A DNA stretch of 64,000 nt from Welwitschia mirabilis (taxonomy: Eukaryota; Gnetophyta; Gnetopsida; Welwitschiales): NCBI GenBank assembly GCA_051453625.1, contig JBOZIK010000001.1, positions 146,644,650 to 146,708,649 of the forward strand. Direction: 5' to 3'. The notes below the pieces were generated by a model. That model worked only from the letters and a program-made list of their open reading frames with translations, did no database searches and was not told the origin of the DNA. Position numbers and translations under genes: made by a program. How positions within the stretch are numbered: the stretch's first letter is position 1; each line of letters starts with the position of its first letter. Shown here in pieces: positions 35,600 to 47,795 of the stretch.

Positions 35600-36874
35600 G
35601 AAAAAATTACTCTAACATGAATATTTTGGTAAAATGTCCTATCTCGTGTTTTGTAAGCCTTATTTACTTTAATATTAAGTATATTAAGATTTTATTCAAA
35701 TGATTAATTATCCTTATTTAAGGGCTTTGTTAAAATAAGATGGCATTTTTAAATTAACCTTATTTTGTAATTTTCATAATTTATCATGAAAATAATTAAA
35801 ATTATGTTAAAGGTTTTTATGAGAAAAGCTATTTAAACATTTAAAATTAGATAATTCCTGCTATGTGAGGAATTAAAATCACATTATCAAACTAATAAAT
35901 TAAAATTTTTAGGAGGACATAATAATATAGTTTACATCTTTTTTACTCATTTAAATTCTTGGTAAATATGATAGGTATACTATATTTCGAATAAATATTT
36001 TCTTCCTTGTGTTATGTTATTCATAGATTTTATGAATTTTGAAATAAATAAGCATTTGAATAAGTACATGTACTCTTATCTAGAACCAAGAATGACAAAT
36101 GAGTAGATTTACTCTATCATGATTTTTATGTTCTTTAGATGTGTAAGGGAACTTGGTTTATAGCATATTCATTGTTTTATCCATTGAACTTGAAGAGTTT
36201 ATTTCATTATGCACATGAAAATTTTGAAATTTGTGCATTTAGTTTTTGATGCCTATCTTAGATAAATTAAACTTACTAATGAGCCTATGAAGGATTAAAA
36301 AGGAGGTAGCATGATGAAATGATGTATGTAATTAATTTTTTTAATTAAAGCAAAAAGGTTACCACCTTAGTTAGTTACATGAGTCATAAATATGATCTCT
36401 TTTTGTACTTCAATGTTACTTATTACCCATCCCACTTATCAATGCTAAATCATGTGATCTTGAACTATGTGCCTTTGTTTCTTTATATATAAAGATCCTT
36501 TCGTCTCTCATAAAAGAAGATACTTTCATTTTTTATACAAGTGCATTTTCTTCTTTTCTTTTTATAACTCTTTCTCTCATTCTCTTTCTTATGGAGCTTG
36601 AAGCTTGAAATCTTGGAGCTAAGGAACTCTTGAGCTTGGATCTTCACCACTCTTCAACTATCAAGGACTTATCAATCTTCCCAAGTAAGCTCTTTACTCT
36701 TATTATCTATATGATTTCTTCTTAAGATTCTAGCAGAATGATGTGATATTGCATTAAGGAATTATTTATGGCTTTCACGCAATTATGTTGTGAATTATTA
36801 TTCCCTCTCATTGGCTCTCAAAAAGACGTTCTAAAAGATAGCAGGGATTTCTTATGCTTAGCGATAGAGGTTAC
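35600..36874 (+). repeat. LTR-like sequence with promoter, plus strand
   Basis: A strong TATA context (TTTATATATAAAGATCC at 36481-36497) is followed by pyrimidine-rich DNA and a transcribed-leader-like run (AAGCTTGAAATCTTGGAGC). A splice-donor-like AAGTAAGC lies near 36683. This matches the R/U5 style of plant gypsy LTRs. Borders and internal domain are not identified. A fragment of the inverted-repeat family starts at 36875. Confidence 0.4.
36481..36497 (+). promoter_or_regulatory. TATA box of the plus-strand LTR
   Basis: The perfect TATATATAAA is placed about 30 bases upstream of TCTCATAAAAG. It is the clearest core-promoter motif in the window. Confidence 0.5.
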
Positions 36875-37051
36875 TGTTGCGGTGTGAATTTATGCAATCT
36901 TGAAGTCCTTAAGTAAACCTGTAAATGATACAACTTGCAAAAAGACACACGCTAGTATAGACGAAAGTTTACCTGAATGTCGTAATCCCAACGAAGGCAC
37001 TAGGCTCAGAGTTAGAGAATTGATTTCCAAAGGTAGTTTTGGTATTTTATC
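36875..37051 (+). mobile_element. Inverted-repeat family, fragment A (5' end)
   Basis: It starts TGTTGCGGTGTGAATTTATG and matches 49564-49741 closely through CCCAACGAAGGCACTAGGCT and TTGATTTCC. The match runs into a 336-N gap. Sequence after the gap does not match the family, so the copy is probably truncated. The open frame starting at 36900 is within this repeat and extends only through N, so it is not a gene. Confidence 0.72.
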
Positions 37052-37387
37052 NNNNNNNNNNNNNNNNNNNNNNNNNNNNNNNNNNNNNNNNNNNNNNNNN
37101 NNNNNNNNNNNNNNNNNNNNNNNNNNNNNNNNNNNNNNNNNNNNNNNNNNNNNNNNNNNNNNNNNNNNNNNNNNNNNNNNNNNNNNNNNNNNNNNNNNNN
37201 NNNNNNNNNNNNNNNNNNNNNNNNNNNNNNNNNNNNNNNNNNNNNNNNNNNNNNNNNNNNNNNNNNNNNNNNNNNNNNNNNNNNNNNNNNNNNNNNNNNN
37301 NNNNNNNNNNNNNNNNNNNNNNNNNNNNNNNNNNNNNNNNNNNNNNNNNNNNNNNNNNNNNNNNNNNNNNNNNNNNNNNNNNNNNNN
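37052..37387. other. Assembly gap, 336 N
   Basis: The size is not a round placeholder, which suggests an estimated length. Confidence 0.95.
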
Positions 37388-39119
37388 TAGCTTAATATTA
37401 TATTTTTATCTATTATGCATTAGGTCCATTTTACTAGGGCAAGATCTAATCCTCAAGATATCTTTAGGCTAGTACTCTTTCATGAAAATTCTAAGGGCCA
37501 TAGTAAATAGTTTTTTTTAAATTGATTTGATTCTTTTTATAATGATTTGAACTATTATCTTAGTTAAAATATTCTATAACTAATTAGTTATTAAATCCAT
37601 TATTTTATTTATTTATATTACTACTTAGCTAGTTGTAAAAACTTTATTATATTTTTTGTTATAGCAAAAATTAAATTTTTAAAATAGATGCATAGGATAA
37701 CAACATTATAGCTTATGAATTAGTAATTATAAATTAGTGAAAGTCTTTTTGTAAGTCTAGTATTATATAATGAATGTAAAAATGTAAAACCAATAGTTTT
37801 TCTAACATGTAATTTTGAAAAAAAATTATTTGTTAAAATACATTATAAAATAAATGTAAAAAATAGTAAGAAATTAATTTACATTTCTATAATTATTTGT
37901 TAAGATATCTACAAACTCAAGACTCCAAACTTGTAAAAAATTAAATAAATATTTTTAAAATATCTTAAATCATTTAAAAACTCAAAGTATTTTAAAAGTT
38001 ATGGTTATTTTAGTGTAGTGCAGTGAAACTATAATTTCACAAAATTTGGCAGTCTTTAACATTAAATGATAACTTTAGAAATAATATTTTTATAATTTCA
38101 AGATTTTGAGGATGCTATCTAAAAAGCTACTATATGTTTTCTACTTCATAATTAATTAATTATTAGCTATGACGTCTTCTCAGAGCCTAAAATGTTATAA
38201 TTAATGTTTTAAATTATAGAAAAATTATTACATAAACTTTTATAGGGAATTTGAGTATAAAGGTATGTTTCTGTTAGTAAATTTAAGTTAACTTACCTAT
38301 AAATAGTATTTTATTGTTAGAAATACCTCTTTTACCGTTTTTACTTTATCTCACTTAGCACGTGTATGCTTGTAATAGTTTTCACCTTAGTAGTTTAAGT
38401 AATATGAATAGTTTACCATTTTTTTAATTGACTCATAATATAGCTATATGAATCTTGAATAAAGATTTATATGTTAATAATTATGCTTAAGCTCTACTTT
38501 CTTTTGTATATCTTCTTTGAAACCATCCATGAAGATTTTGATCTGAGCATGGAAGAATGCTTTTAGGATTAGCATAGTTCCAAATATGCTTTAGTCCTTT
38601 AAGTATATTATTAAGATTTTATTTTATAAATTATAAATATTTTAATTACTGTTGAAAGAAAAAAATAAATAGTTCCTTTATTTAAATAGATAAGAAAATA
38701 ATATTTTCTTTACCTAGATTTTCATTATTGTAATCTTGAATATAGACATGTTTTTGTATGCCCTTTTTTAATAGTTTTTTCTATAAATTAACTTAAAGAT
38801 AATTATAATTATTATAACTAAGTAAATAATCCATCAAATATCTACATTAGTTAGAATTATGTGCATGAATTTATTTGGTGTATCCATTGAATATGACTAA
38901 ATCAAAAAAATTCTAATAATACTCATCCTTACACTTAGATTTCATCACCAACATGGGTTGCATAGCATTTTTTTAATAATACCCTTTTGGAAGTGGATTT
39001 AATCATTACTCTCTTACCTTACCCATGTATGAACTTATTCTAACTTAATATCTCAAGCTCTTGGCACTGATGGATCATGTTATACTATACAAAGCTTCTT
39101 CAAGAAAGTGGGGGTTTTT
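37388..39119. other. AT-rich DNA without recognisable genes
   Basis: No domain, LTR terminus or tandem array was found. Sequence at 37388-37510 begins straight after a gap and has no match that I can see elsewhere in the window. Confidence 0.45.
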
Positions 39120-39643
39120 TGTAAACATACATCCACCTCACATATCGCCTATCACTTGTAATGGGGGTATATTGAAGTGAATTGAAAGCCTATAGAGTTA
39201 AGCCTAGCCATGTTTGTATAGTTTAGAACTTGAAGTAGAACCAACTTAGGTTAGAAAGGTGGATGAATATCAAGTTAGGATGCCATTAATTGAAGTTGCA
39301 AACTCTTATTATATTGACTAGGTGTTATCTCTAAACATATCCATGTACGATTATAATAAGTTTACATCTCCTCAATTATTCATAAAATATATTTTTTGTG
39401 ATAAAAACCTAGGAAGAAATGAAGGACACTGACTTATAACATCGCTATTATTTGAAAATTAAAATAATTAGTTATAGGAAAATATATAATATTAATAAAA
39501 TTGTTTTCAATAATATAGAAATTCTAATAAAGGAATAACTAGAATTCAATTCTAGGTTTAGGTAATAATATTAAAGAAGGCAGGAAGAGAAAAGGGGTAA
39601 AAATATAGTTCTTAATTAGACTAAGAAAAGAGAGGGCATCACA
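39120..39643 (+). repeat. 5' LTR of Tekay/Del-like element A
   Basis: It ends GGCATCACA, and three bases later a decayed Met-tRNA primer site follows. It shares ordered blocks with 7970-8463 (GAAGTGAATT, TTGTATAGT, AGTAGAACCA). The left border (TGTAAACATAC) is tentative. Downstream come a repeat-rich leader and a recognisable gag, so it is the 5' LTR of the element that continues to 42356. Confidence 0.58.
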
Positions 39644-39646
39644 AAT

Positions 39647-39661
39647 TGGTATCAACACTCT
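39647..39661 (+). other. Decayed primer binding site
   Basis: TGGTATCA is kept, but GAGC has become ACACTC. The position three bases after the LTR end supports the call despite the decay. Confidence 0.6.
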
Positions 39662-39719
39662 AGGTTAACTTAAATAATACTTAAGTTAGACACTTATAAA
39701 TTTATAAAAATATAAAATG

Positions 39720-40170
39720 AATTACAGTTTTAATACCCTTCTCCTTAGTAATTACAAAGTTAGATGTAACTATAATAACCTTAAGTCCTAATAAATATAA
39801 AATTAGTTATATTTCTAATAATCTCATACCATGAGTAAAATCAATTATATTCTTAATAATACTAGATTTCAAAATAAATATAACTCCCAGGTAAGCATGA
39901 ATTTATTCCTATTTCCTAATAGTTATTAATTTTATTACACCTATAATTTTCCTATTTTTCAAATATATACCAAATTATGTTCATATTAATCCCAATAATT
40001 ATAAATTTATACTAATGATAATATTAGCACCTTAGTAATCTTAGAAGTTAATCGTATTTGGCATAGTTATTAAATTATTCATAAGGCTAATTATAACTTC
40101 AATCCCTATATGATCATTATGCTAATCATATTTATGATAATTTTAAATCCTTAAATAAACTAATAAGGAT
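39720..40170 (+). repeat. Decayed ~40-bp repeats in leader of element A
   Basis: Diverged units of the pattern AAT-x-AT-x-AA-x-TTAATTATAT ... ATAATCTTAAT recur about ten times, as at 8520-8960. Position relative to the primer site is conserved between the two elements. Confidence 0.5.
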
Positions 40171-40689
40171 GATGAATTGTCATTAAAGAGTTTATTGCTT
40201 TGTAGCTATAGATAATAATCACTTAGAAAAATTAAAATTATCTTAAAAATTTAGGACAATAACCTTATATGATACCTTAAATAGCTTAATATTTTGCAAG
40301 AAATTTAAATACATAAATAATAACTTATAATAAAATATCATTAGAAGTAATCAAATCTTTAACCAAGTTATTCATCCTAAATTTGGTCACATAACTTTAA
40401 GATCAAAATCCATATTCATAACTTATAAATCTTATCTATTAAAAATAAAGAAAGGGGATAAACTTGATTATGTACTTTAGAATATAAATAAGGATTAATC
40501 ACTTAATGATGATAATCATATCCTTTGTAAGATTATAAAAATATTTCTAAGTTTAACCTTTAATAATATATATCCTATTTTCAAATGTATTCTCATAAAA
40601 CTTTTCCCTTTTTTCACATGCCTTGTCATTGTCAGTTAAACCCTGAGGTTAGATTAATTGCATTAAGTAATTAAAATCAAGATAATTCA

Positions 40690-42356
40690 TAAAAGAGGCA
40701 ACAACCTAATGATGGAAATCAACCTTCATTCAACCTTAATCTAGAAGTATTGATGAATACCTTTATGCGGTTTTCATTAAAAATAATAAATCAAGGTCAA
40801 GGCTCATAAGTAAACAATGGTATTAATCAATTTAAGGAAGCAAGTATGATGAAATTAATTTGAATGTTTATTAACCTAAATCCATTAAAGTTTATAGAAG
40901 GTTTAGATCCTTTCAAAGTAGAAGCATGGCTGAGTGATATTGAAAAGGTTATAGGTACCTTAGGATGTGACGAATATGAAAAGACCTCTTTGGCTATCTA
41001 TATGTTATAAGAAGAAGCTAATTTATAATGGAAAATGAAAATGAGCAAGTTAGAAGATCTAAAACTTTAATGGAAGGAGTTTAAGCACATATTTGAGAAA
41101 ATGTACATTATTAGGTTCTATATCCATAGAAAGCTATAGAATTCTACAATATAAAACAAGTCCATAATGTAACCAAAGCATCTCATAAGTGTAAAGTTGT
41201 AGAATTATTAAGATATGTGTTAAATATACATATAGACAAAAATCTAGATGAAGAAGCTAAAGAAAATCTCTTTATTGATAGTTTTCCTTTTTATATTACT
41301 ATTTGAGTATCTATGTTTTAACCTAAGAATCTAGTAGAGGTTATAGAAAAGGCAAAGATAGTAGAACAGGACTGGCAGAGACAATAAGAAATTAAGAAAA
41401 AAATTCTTCCATGGTGACATATCCTTAAGGGAAATTGATCACAAATGTCTTATTATTTTACACTTCAATAAAAAATAATTTTAGTAGTAGTGATAGCAAA
41501 AATAGGAATTTTAATGAATCAAAGTAGACTCTGTTCAAAAGAAACTAGAATGCTTCTAGTCAAAGCTATGAAAGTAATCAATCTCAAAGATCCAACTTCT
41601 AGCAAACTCTTAGTCAGTATCAATACCAAAACTAATGTAATGGATATCAATGATACTATTATAAAGAAAATTATGATGTAATAAAATGTTCATTATATAA
41701 TAGAGACCTTTCTAGATAATAACTAGAAAAGCCTTAAGAATTAAAAAGTTTTCCTCAATCAATAGGATAACTTCGAGGAGTAGTAGATAATCAAGTGGTG
41801 TAATTTCAGAGCTCTAGCATAGAAGGTAAGGTTTTACTTAATAATAAATACAAAATTATTGTATTTAATTATAAAGTAACACATTACTTTATATCTCCTA
41901 GAATTTTTGTAAGAGAAAATATATCTTGTGCTCTAATTGAGGGATGAACAGAGTTAGAAAATGGATCCATATATAAAGTTCATTACTAAGTCCAAAATTA
42001 TATTTATCTATAAGTGGGAGATATTTTTAGATGCAATCAATTATTATTAACTTAGGAAGCTATTATTTATTTTAGGTATGAATTAGTTAATGCAAAATAG
42101 ATCAGTTATAAATTGTGAAAAGCATCAAATAGAAATAATAAATTATGCTTAAAGACTAATCTTTCAAGATCAATATAAATTAGCTATAGAAAATTTAATT
42201 AATGTAAAGCATATAAAAAAATAAATTAAGAGGGCATCATTAGTTCATATGATATAGCTAAAATCAAATATCTCAAAGAAATAAGGAACTCTATTAAAGA
42301 ATATATCAATAGTCTAAGAATATCTTGATGTATTTACAATAAAATTACTAGGAATG
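40690..42356 (+). pseudogene. Decayed gypsy gag-protease, element A
   Basis: Gag shows LNPLKFIEGLDPFKVEAW near 40873-40930. The pattern LSDIEKVIGTLGCDEYEK follows, which matches the Ty3/gypsy gag domain (F-x-G-x-D-P-x-x-A-x-x-W-L-x-x-I-E). WKEFKHIFEKMYI and later blocks follow out of frame. The zinc-knuckle and protease regions are recognisable only by alignment to element B (42533-44156), with which it is colinear for about 1.6 kb. The match ends abruptly at 42356, where an LTR opening TGTAACACCCC begins. No RT of element A is present here. Confidence 0.72.
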
Positions 42357-42432
42357 TGTAACACCCCAACTTTAATTACCCTAATTAACCATAATTTTTT
42401 TTTTTGTTATTAACTATCATGCACAACGGAAC
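42357..42432 (+). repeat. LTR start (TGTAACACCCC) entering a gap
   Basis: TGTAACACCCCAACTTTAAT is a classic opening of Tekay/Del-type LTRs. It interrupts element A between protease and RT, then disappears into the 100-N gap. After the gap the gag of element B is already under way, so it is most simply the 5' LTR of element B. The bases just before it, GAATG, would be the target site if this is an insertion. Confidence 0.55.
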
Positions 42433-42532
42433 NNNNNNNNNNNNNNNNNNNNNNNNNNNNNNNNNNNNNNNNNNNNNNNNNNNNNNNNNNNNNNNNNNNN
42501 NNNNNNNNNNNNNNNNNNNNNNNNNNNNNNNN
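42433..42532. other. Assembly gap, 100 N
   Basis: This is a placeholder. If element B is complete, the true gap must hide the rest of an LTR, a primer site and a leader, about 1.5 kb or more, judged from element A. Confidence 0.95.
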
Positions 42533-44156
42533 AATACCTTTATGCAATTCCTATCACAAATAATAAATCAAGGCCAAAATCCACTAGTAAACAATGGTAT
42601 CATTCAATCTAAGGAAGTGGATATGAGAAAATTAATTTAAATGTTTATTATGTTAAATCCACCAAAGTTTGTAGGAGGTTTAGATCCTTCCAAATCAGAA
42701 GCATGGCTAACTGATGTTAAAAAAGCTATAGATAGGATGCGATAAATATGAAAAGGCTTCTTTAGGTATTCATACGTTATAAGAAGATGCTAATATATGG
42801 TGGAAAACAAAAATGACCAAGTTAGAAGATCTAGAACTTTCATGAATCTAATTTGAGCACATCTTTAAGAAGAGATACATCAATAAGTTTTATATTCACC
42901 AGAAGGTTACAGAATTCTATAATTTAAGACACGTTGATAATGTAACTATAGCATCTCATGAGTGTAAATTTGTAGAATTATTAAGATATGTATTACATAT
43001 GCATTTAGATGAAGAAGCTAAAGCAAATCTCTTTATTAATAGTATCCTCTCTTCTTTTGCTATCAAAGTATCCATGTTTCAATCTAAGAGTCTAGCAAAG
43101 GCTATAAAAAAGGCATATATTATAGAAAATGATTGGTAGAGATATTAAGAAACTAAGAAAAGAATTCCTCCATAAGGGCATATCCTTAAGGGAAATCATT
43201 TACAACTACCTTACTCAAATAAAAATTGACACTTTAAAAAAACATGTTAGTATCAGTAATAATAGAAATAGGAATTTTAATCAACCAAGACAAACTACAT
43301 TTAAAAGAAATTAGAATGTTCCTAGTGAAGGCTATATAAGTAATCAACTTCAAAGATCCAACTTCTAGAAAAATCCTAGTTAGTATTAGTATTAGAACTA
43401 GTATAATAGATATCACTGCTACAATTGTAATGGAAATCATAAAATAAAAGAATTTTCATTATGTTATAAATACCTTTCTAGACAATAACCAGAAAAGCCT
43501 CAAGGATTAAAAAGTGTTCCTTAAATAGTAAGATGACTTCAAGCAGTAGTAGATAACTAGGAGGTGCAATTTGAAAGCTATATTATATAAGATATAATTT
43601 TACTTAATAATAAAGAAGTAATTATTTTATTTGATTGTGGAGTAATACATTGCCTTATATTTCACTCATGCATAACTTTCATACCAAGATTATTTCCTTG
43701 AATTGTTGTGAGAGAAAAATTGTGTTGTATTCTAATTAAGAGATGCATAGAGTTAGCAAATGGGTCGATGTACAAAGCTAATTAGCAAGTCCAAAACTAT
43801 AATTTATTCATAATTGAGGGAGATTTTTAGATATAACCAATTGATATTGACTGAGAAAAATATAACATTGTTTTGGATATGAATTCATTAATATAAAATA
43901 GAACAGTTATAACTTGTGAAAAGCATTAAGTGGAAGTGATGAATCATGACCAAAGAGTAATCTTTCAAGGTCATTACAAATCTACAATGGAGAATGTAAT
44001 TAATGTAAAGCATATAAAAAAAGAAATTAAGGGGGAATCACTAGTTTATATGTTATGCCTAAAATTAAGTAGCTTAAAAGAAGGAGGAACTTTAGTAAAG
44101 AATATACTAATAGTTTAAGAATATCTTAATTTATTTACAACAAAATTACTAGGACT
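42533..44156 (+). pseudogene. Decayed gypsy gag-protease, element B
   Basis: Gag shows LNPPKFVGGLDPSKSEAWL near 42654-42710. A knuckle-like C-Y-N-C-x3-H lies at about 43409-43432. Protease keeps DCG (usual DSG) at 43633-43641. The blocks CCILIKRCIELANGS, FIIEGDF and YNIVLDMNSLI match the family order (V-x-L-G-M-D-W-L near the end). ORFs at 43129-43314 and 43930-44118 are pieces of this frame. Element B is better preserved than A and runs directly into RT. Stops and shifts make it non-functional. Confidence 0.75.
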
Positions 44157-44739
44157 GATACCACTTTAGGAAGCTAAGTTTTACATTAAATTAATTCTAA
44201 AAATCCAACTAATTTCTAAGGAATCATATGAAATGTCTCTTACAAAAATGAAAAAATTGATAACTCAACTTGAAAAACTCTTAGGCTTCATTCATATTAA
44301 TGTATCATCATTGGGAGCATCTAGATTATTTGTAAAGAAGAAGGATGGAACACTGAGATTATGCATTAATTATAAATATCTCAATAAGATTATTATCAAG
44401 AATAAGTATTTAGTACTAAGAATAGATGATCATTTTTATCAACTCAAGAACAATAAGATATTCTCAAAAGTTGATCTAAAATCTAGATATCATGAAGTTC
44501 GAATTAAGGAAGAATATATTCATAAAATGGCATTTAGAACCTACTATGAGTATTACAAATTCATTATTATGCCTTTTTATTTAACTAATGCCCCTACAGT
44601 ATCTTTGAGTCTTATGAATTACATCTTTCAATCACATCCTAATTCCTTTGTAATCATATTTATTGATTATATCCTCATTTATTATAAGACTTATAAAGAG
44701 TATAAGAAACACTTGAGAATAATATTACAAACTCTATGA
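44157..44739 (+). pseudogene. Ty3/gypsy RT, Tekay/Del-like (element B)
   Basis: An open stretch of 168 codons from 44233 covers most of the RT fingers and palm. LFVKKKDGTLRLCINYKYLN is followed by KNKYLVLRIDDHFYQL. DLKSRYHEVRIKEE comes next (usual DLRSGYHQLRI), then MAFRTYYEYYKFIIMPFYLT. The catalytic FIDDIL is FIDYIL at 44659-44676, so one essential aspartate is lost. Upstream, SKESYEMSLTKMKKLITQL aligns with the P-Y-R-M-x-P-x-E-L-x-E-L-K region. The lineage call rests on the IKNKYPLPRIDDLFDQL-like block. It is the longest unbroken retroelement frame in the window. Confidence 0.86.
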
Positions 44740-45480
44740 AATTATTAATTATATATCAACATAAAAAAATTGCTCTTATTGAAAGGAATCCATTCAATTT
44801 TTAGGTCATGTAATATCTAAGAAAGGTATATTAATGGATCAACATAAAGTTAGAAAAATCCTAAAATGGCTAGTACTTACAAATATTACTAAGCTTAAAA
44901 CCTTTCTCAATCTTGCTAGATCCTATCATTGATTCATCTTTAACTTATCTAAGATAGCTTCTTCATTAACAAGCCTTTTAGAGAAAAATAAAGATTCCTA
45001 ATGGATAGAAAAATGTTAGAAATCATTTAATTATCTTAAAGAATGCTTAATCAGTACTCTAGTCTTAGTAATGTTATATGATTCAAAGAACTTTTTAGTT
45101 TATACTAATGAATCTAAAGAAGGTTTTAGAGTAATTCTTGAACAAAATAAAAGAGTAAGAACTTATAAATCAATATAACTTAAAAATCATAAGAGATATT
45201 ATCCTATTTATGATCTTGAATTAGCCATGACAAGTTTTTCTTTACAATCATGGAAGCATTATCCCTATGATGTAAAATTTTAAGTTTAAATAGATCATAA
45301 TAGTTTAAAATACATTTTTACTTAACCAAACTTAAACCTTAGGTAAAGAAGATGGATAAAATTTGTACATGATTTTGAACTAGATATTTTATACTATAAA
45401 AGTAAGAAAAATAAAGTTGTAGATGATCTTCATAAACAAGGTTATTTCAAAGTAATCAAGAAAATTCAAATCTAAATTTC
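44740..45480 (+). pseudogene. Decayed RNase H region, element B
   Basis: FLGHVISKKGILMD begins near 44801. KTFLNLARSYH, FLVYTNESKEGFRVIL (usual FVVYSDAS) and YYPIYDLELAM follow. HNSLKYIFT and DDLHKQGYF close the domain near 45440. The order is that of the connection and RNase H domains of gypsy pol. The key Asp of the first RNase H motif is Asn here. Integrase should follow, but the element is interrupted at about 45560 by a copy of the inverted-repeat family, and no integrase is recognisable beyond it. Confidence 0.75.
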
Positions 45481-45560
45481 TAAAATTATATTAAAGTAGC
45501 AAAAAAAAGGATGATAATTATCAAAAAAAAAGAAACGGTTAGAAGAACCAATAAATTTAA

Positions 45561-46845
45561 AGAACTATAGATAGGAGTTTACCCAAATGTCATAATCCAA
45601 TAAAGGTACTAGGCTTATAGTTAGAGAATAGATTTCCCAAGAGTATTTTTAGTCTTTTGTCTTATGAAAAACTGAAAGGAAATAAATAAGTGAATACAAT
45701 ATAAGATGATGAATATAAAATGTAGTGAATGAAAATGGAAATGGATTCTACTTAGATCCTAACCCTTCTGTTATAAGACCTACTTTCTCTATAACTTATA
45801 TTAATTAATAAGAGTATTCACTAGTTCTTAACCAACATAAACTATGAGATCTATCCAAGTAAGATAAAAAATGCAATATGGAATGAAATGAAAATAAAAT
45901 GCAAATCTACTACTAACCAAGGTCAACCTTAGTAAAGGTTGCCCTTATGATCTAAGTAAATCATAGATTTATCACTTAACTATGACCAACTTAAACCATA
46001 AGAAACATTCACAAAATTTTAATGAAAAGGAGAAATTGTCTTAACTCAAAAGAGTATTCAAGAACATTACATCCACTTACAATCATAATAATATTACCTT
46101 AATGGAAAAGACTTAGCCTAACACCAAAGAGACTCCTTTCTGTAGCATTATATGGACCTCTTGTCCATCAATCCACTGTCACAAGTATCATGTACAAAAG
46201 ATGGTTTCGAAGTAAGGACAAGGGTGTATTTATAGTTTTACATTGAAAGTTATAGAACCCTAACCTAGACATTGGTGAAGAAAACCTAGTAGCCCACATA
46301 AATCACTTGACCCCATTTATAAAGATATTTATTTCAAAATATGAAAAAATATCTGTTGTCTCACCTATCATGGGGACGACATATGGGATGTCACCACGTA
46401 TCACATGTCTCTATGCCCTGTTGTTAGCCCTGCAGCTTTTTGCCCATGTGAGGATCGTTATCCTACATGTTGTGGGAACGACATAGGAGATGACACCATG
46501 TGCCATTCTAATCTATTATGTTCTACATCTATTACACTACATGTACTACTATCTTGGTAAGTAGAAGTGCTATCGTCCTAACTATCATGGAGATGATTGT
46601 AGGGATGACACCTCTCCTAAGCTCTTTAAGTAGTATAAATCAGCCTTCTTTGCCATTAGTCTTCCTTCAATATACTAAGTATTAAAACATGCTTGAAATA
46701 CCTCCAAATATGCCAAGAATTACATGCTTCTATAATCATCCTATTGTCTCTCTATAATTAACAGAATTACATTTAAACCTGTATAAATATCCTACAAAAG
46801 TACTCTAAATATACCATCAGATTCCTACAAATTTGCATCATAACA
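45561..46845 (+). mobile_element. Inverted-repeat family, fragment B (3' end present)
   Basis: This is the longest copy, lacking only about the first 77 bases. It ends AAATTTGCATCATAACA (46829-46845), the inverted counterpart of the TGTTGCGG...AATTT start seen at 36875 and 49564. Inside are three diverged copies of a roughly 35-base unit of the form ATCATGGGGACGACAT ... GATGTCACC at about 46367, 46468 and 46584. It carries more CpG than neighbouring DNA. No transposase frame is visible, so it would be non-autonomous if it is a transposon. The right flank (TATCCTCC) differs from the flank of fragment D, which fixes the end. Confidence 0.72.
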
Positions 46846-47795
46846 TATCCTCCTACTTAGCCTTGTCAGTTCCTAAGAAAGTAGGTAATCAACTATACTT
46901 CGAGCCAACTTGAATAAGATAATCATCAAATAAATAAATGGAATTTGAGTTCTATTTATCATGCAGGAATAGATGAAAAAAATTCATTGATACAATTACT
47001 GTTGTAGTGATAAGTCCCCTACTTAAACACATTACAATAGACCCAATAATTATCATACACATAAAAAAGTCATAGAATGTAACAATGATAGTTCAAAAAA
47101 ATGATAATATATATGCATGAATTGAGAAAGTAATGCTGAAACTAATGTGTAAGCTTAAGTAGTAATAATCTCAAAGAATAATGCATGTAAAGATCATTAA
47201 TGTTTTCTATAAGGATAAAGTACAGGATTAATCATGACATTCTTTTTCCTTTAAATGTTTTGAAACATAGCTGCTAGAAAATTAGTGAGTGTGCTACTAT
47301 GCTACTATTAAATGAATTCCATGAAATGTATTTAAGTAACATGAAATCATAGCTAAAAAATGCATCATAAATATGTATCATGAAAGCTCAAAGTGATCCT
47401 TTAAAATTTAAAAATGATAATTTTTTTCTTAATATCTCAAGAAAAATCTTAGAGAGCTACCCTGACTTACCTCCTTTCCTGCCCCCCTTTCTTTTTTCTC
47501 ACATAGGAAAAGCAAAACATCTTAGATTGCATAAAGTAAAGAGGATGATTATCATCCTCTCTGTCATGTGAATGATAGATGTAAGATGATAGTGTTCAAA
47601 ATAAGTTGCTTGAACAAATTAGAAAAAATTCAAAAAGATCTGACAGCAAGCAAGTGGTAGAAAAATAGCAAAAAAATAAAAAGATAATAAAAAGTGAAGA
47701 AATATCCAAAAAAGCATGATTGTGGTAAAAGAAACTTGTGAGACATAAGAATGTATGAAGTATAAGAAAAGCAATGCTTCAAAAGTATTCCTCCA

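Noticed and set aside
36900-37472. 190-codon open frame
   Set aside because: It starts inside a repeat fragment and runs through 336 N. The readable start is shared with the noncoding repeat at 49590.
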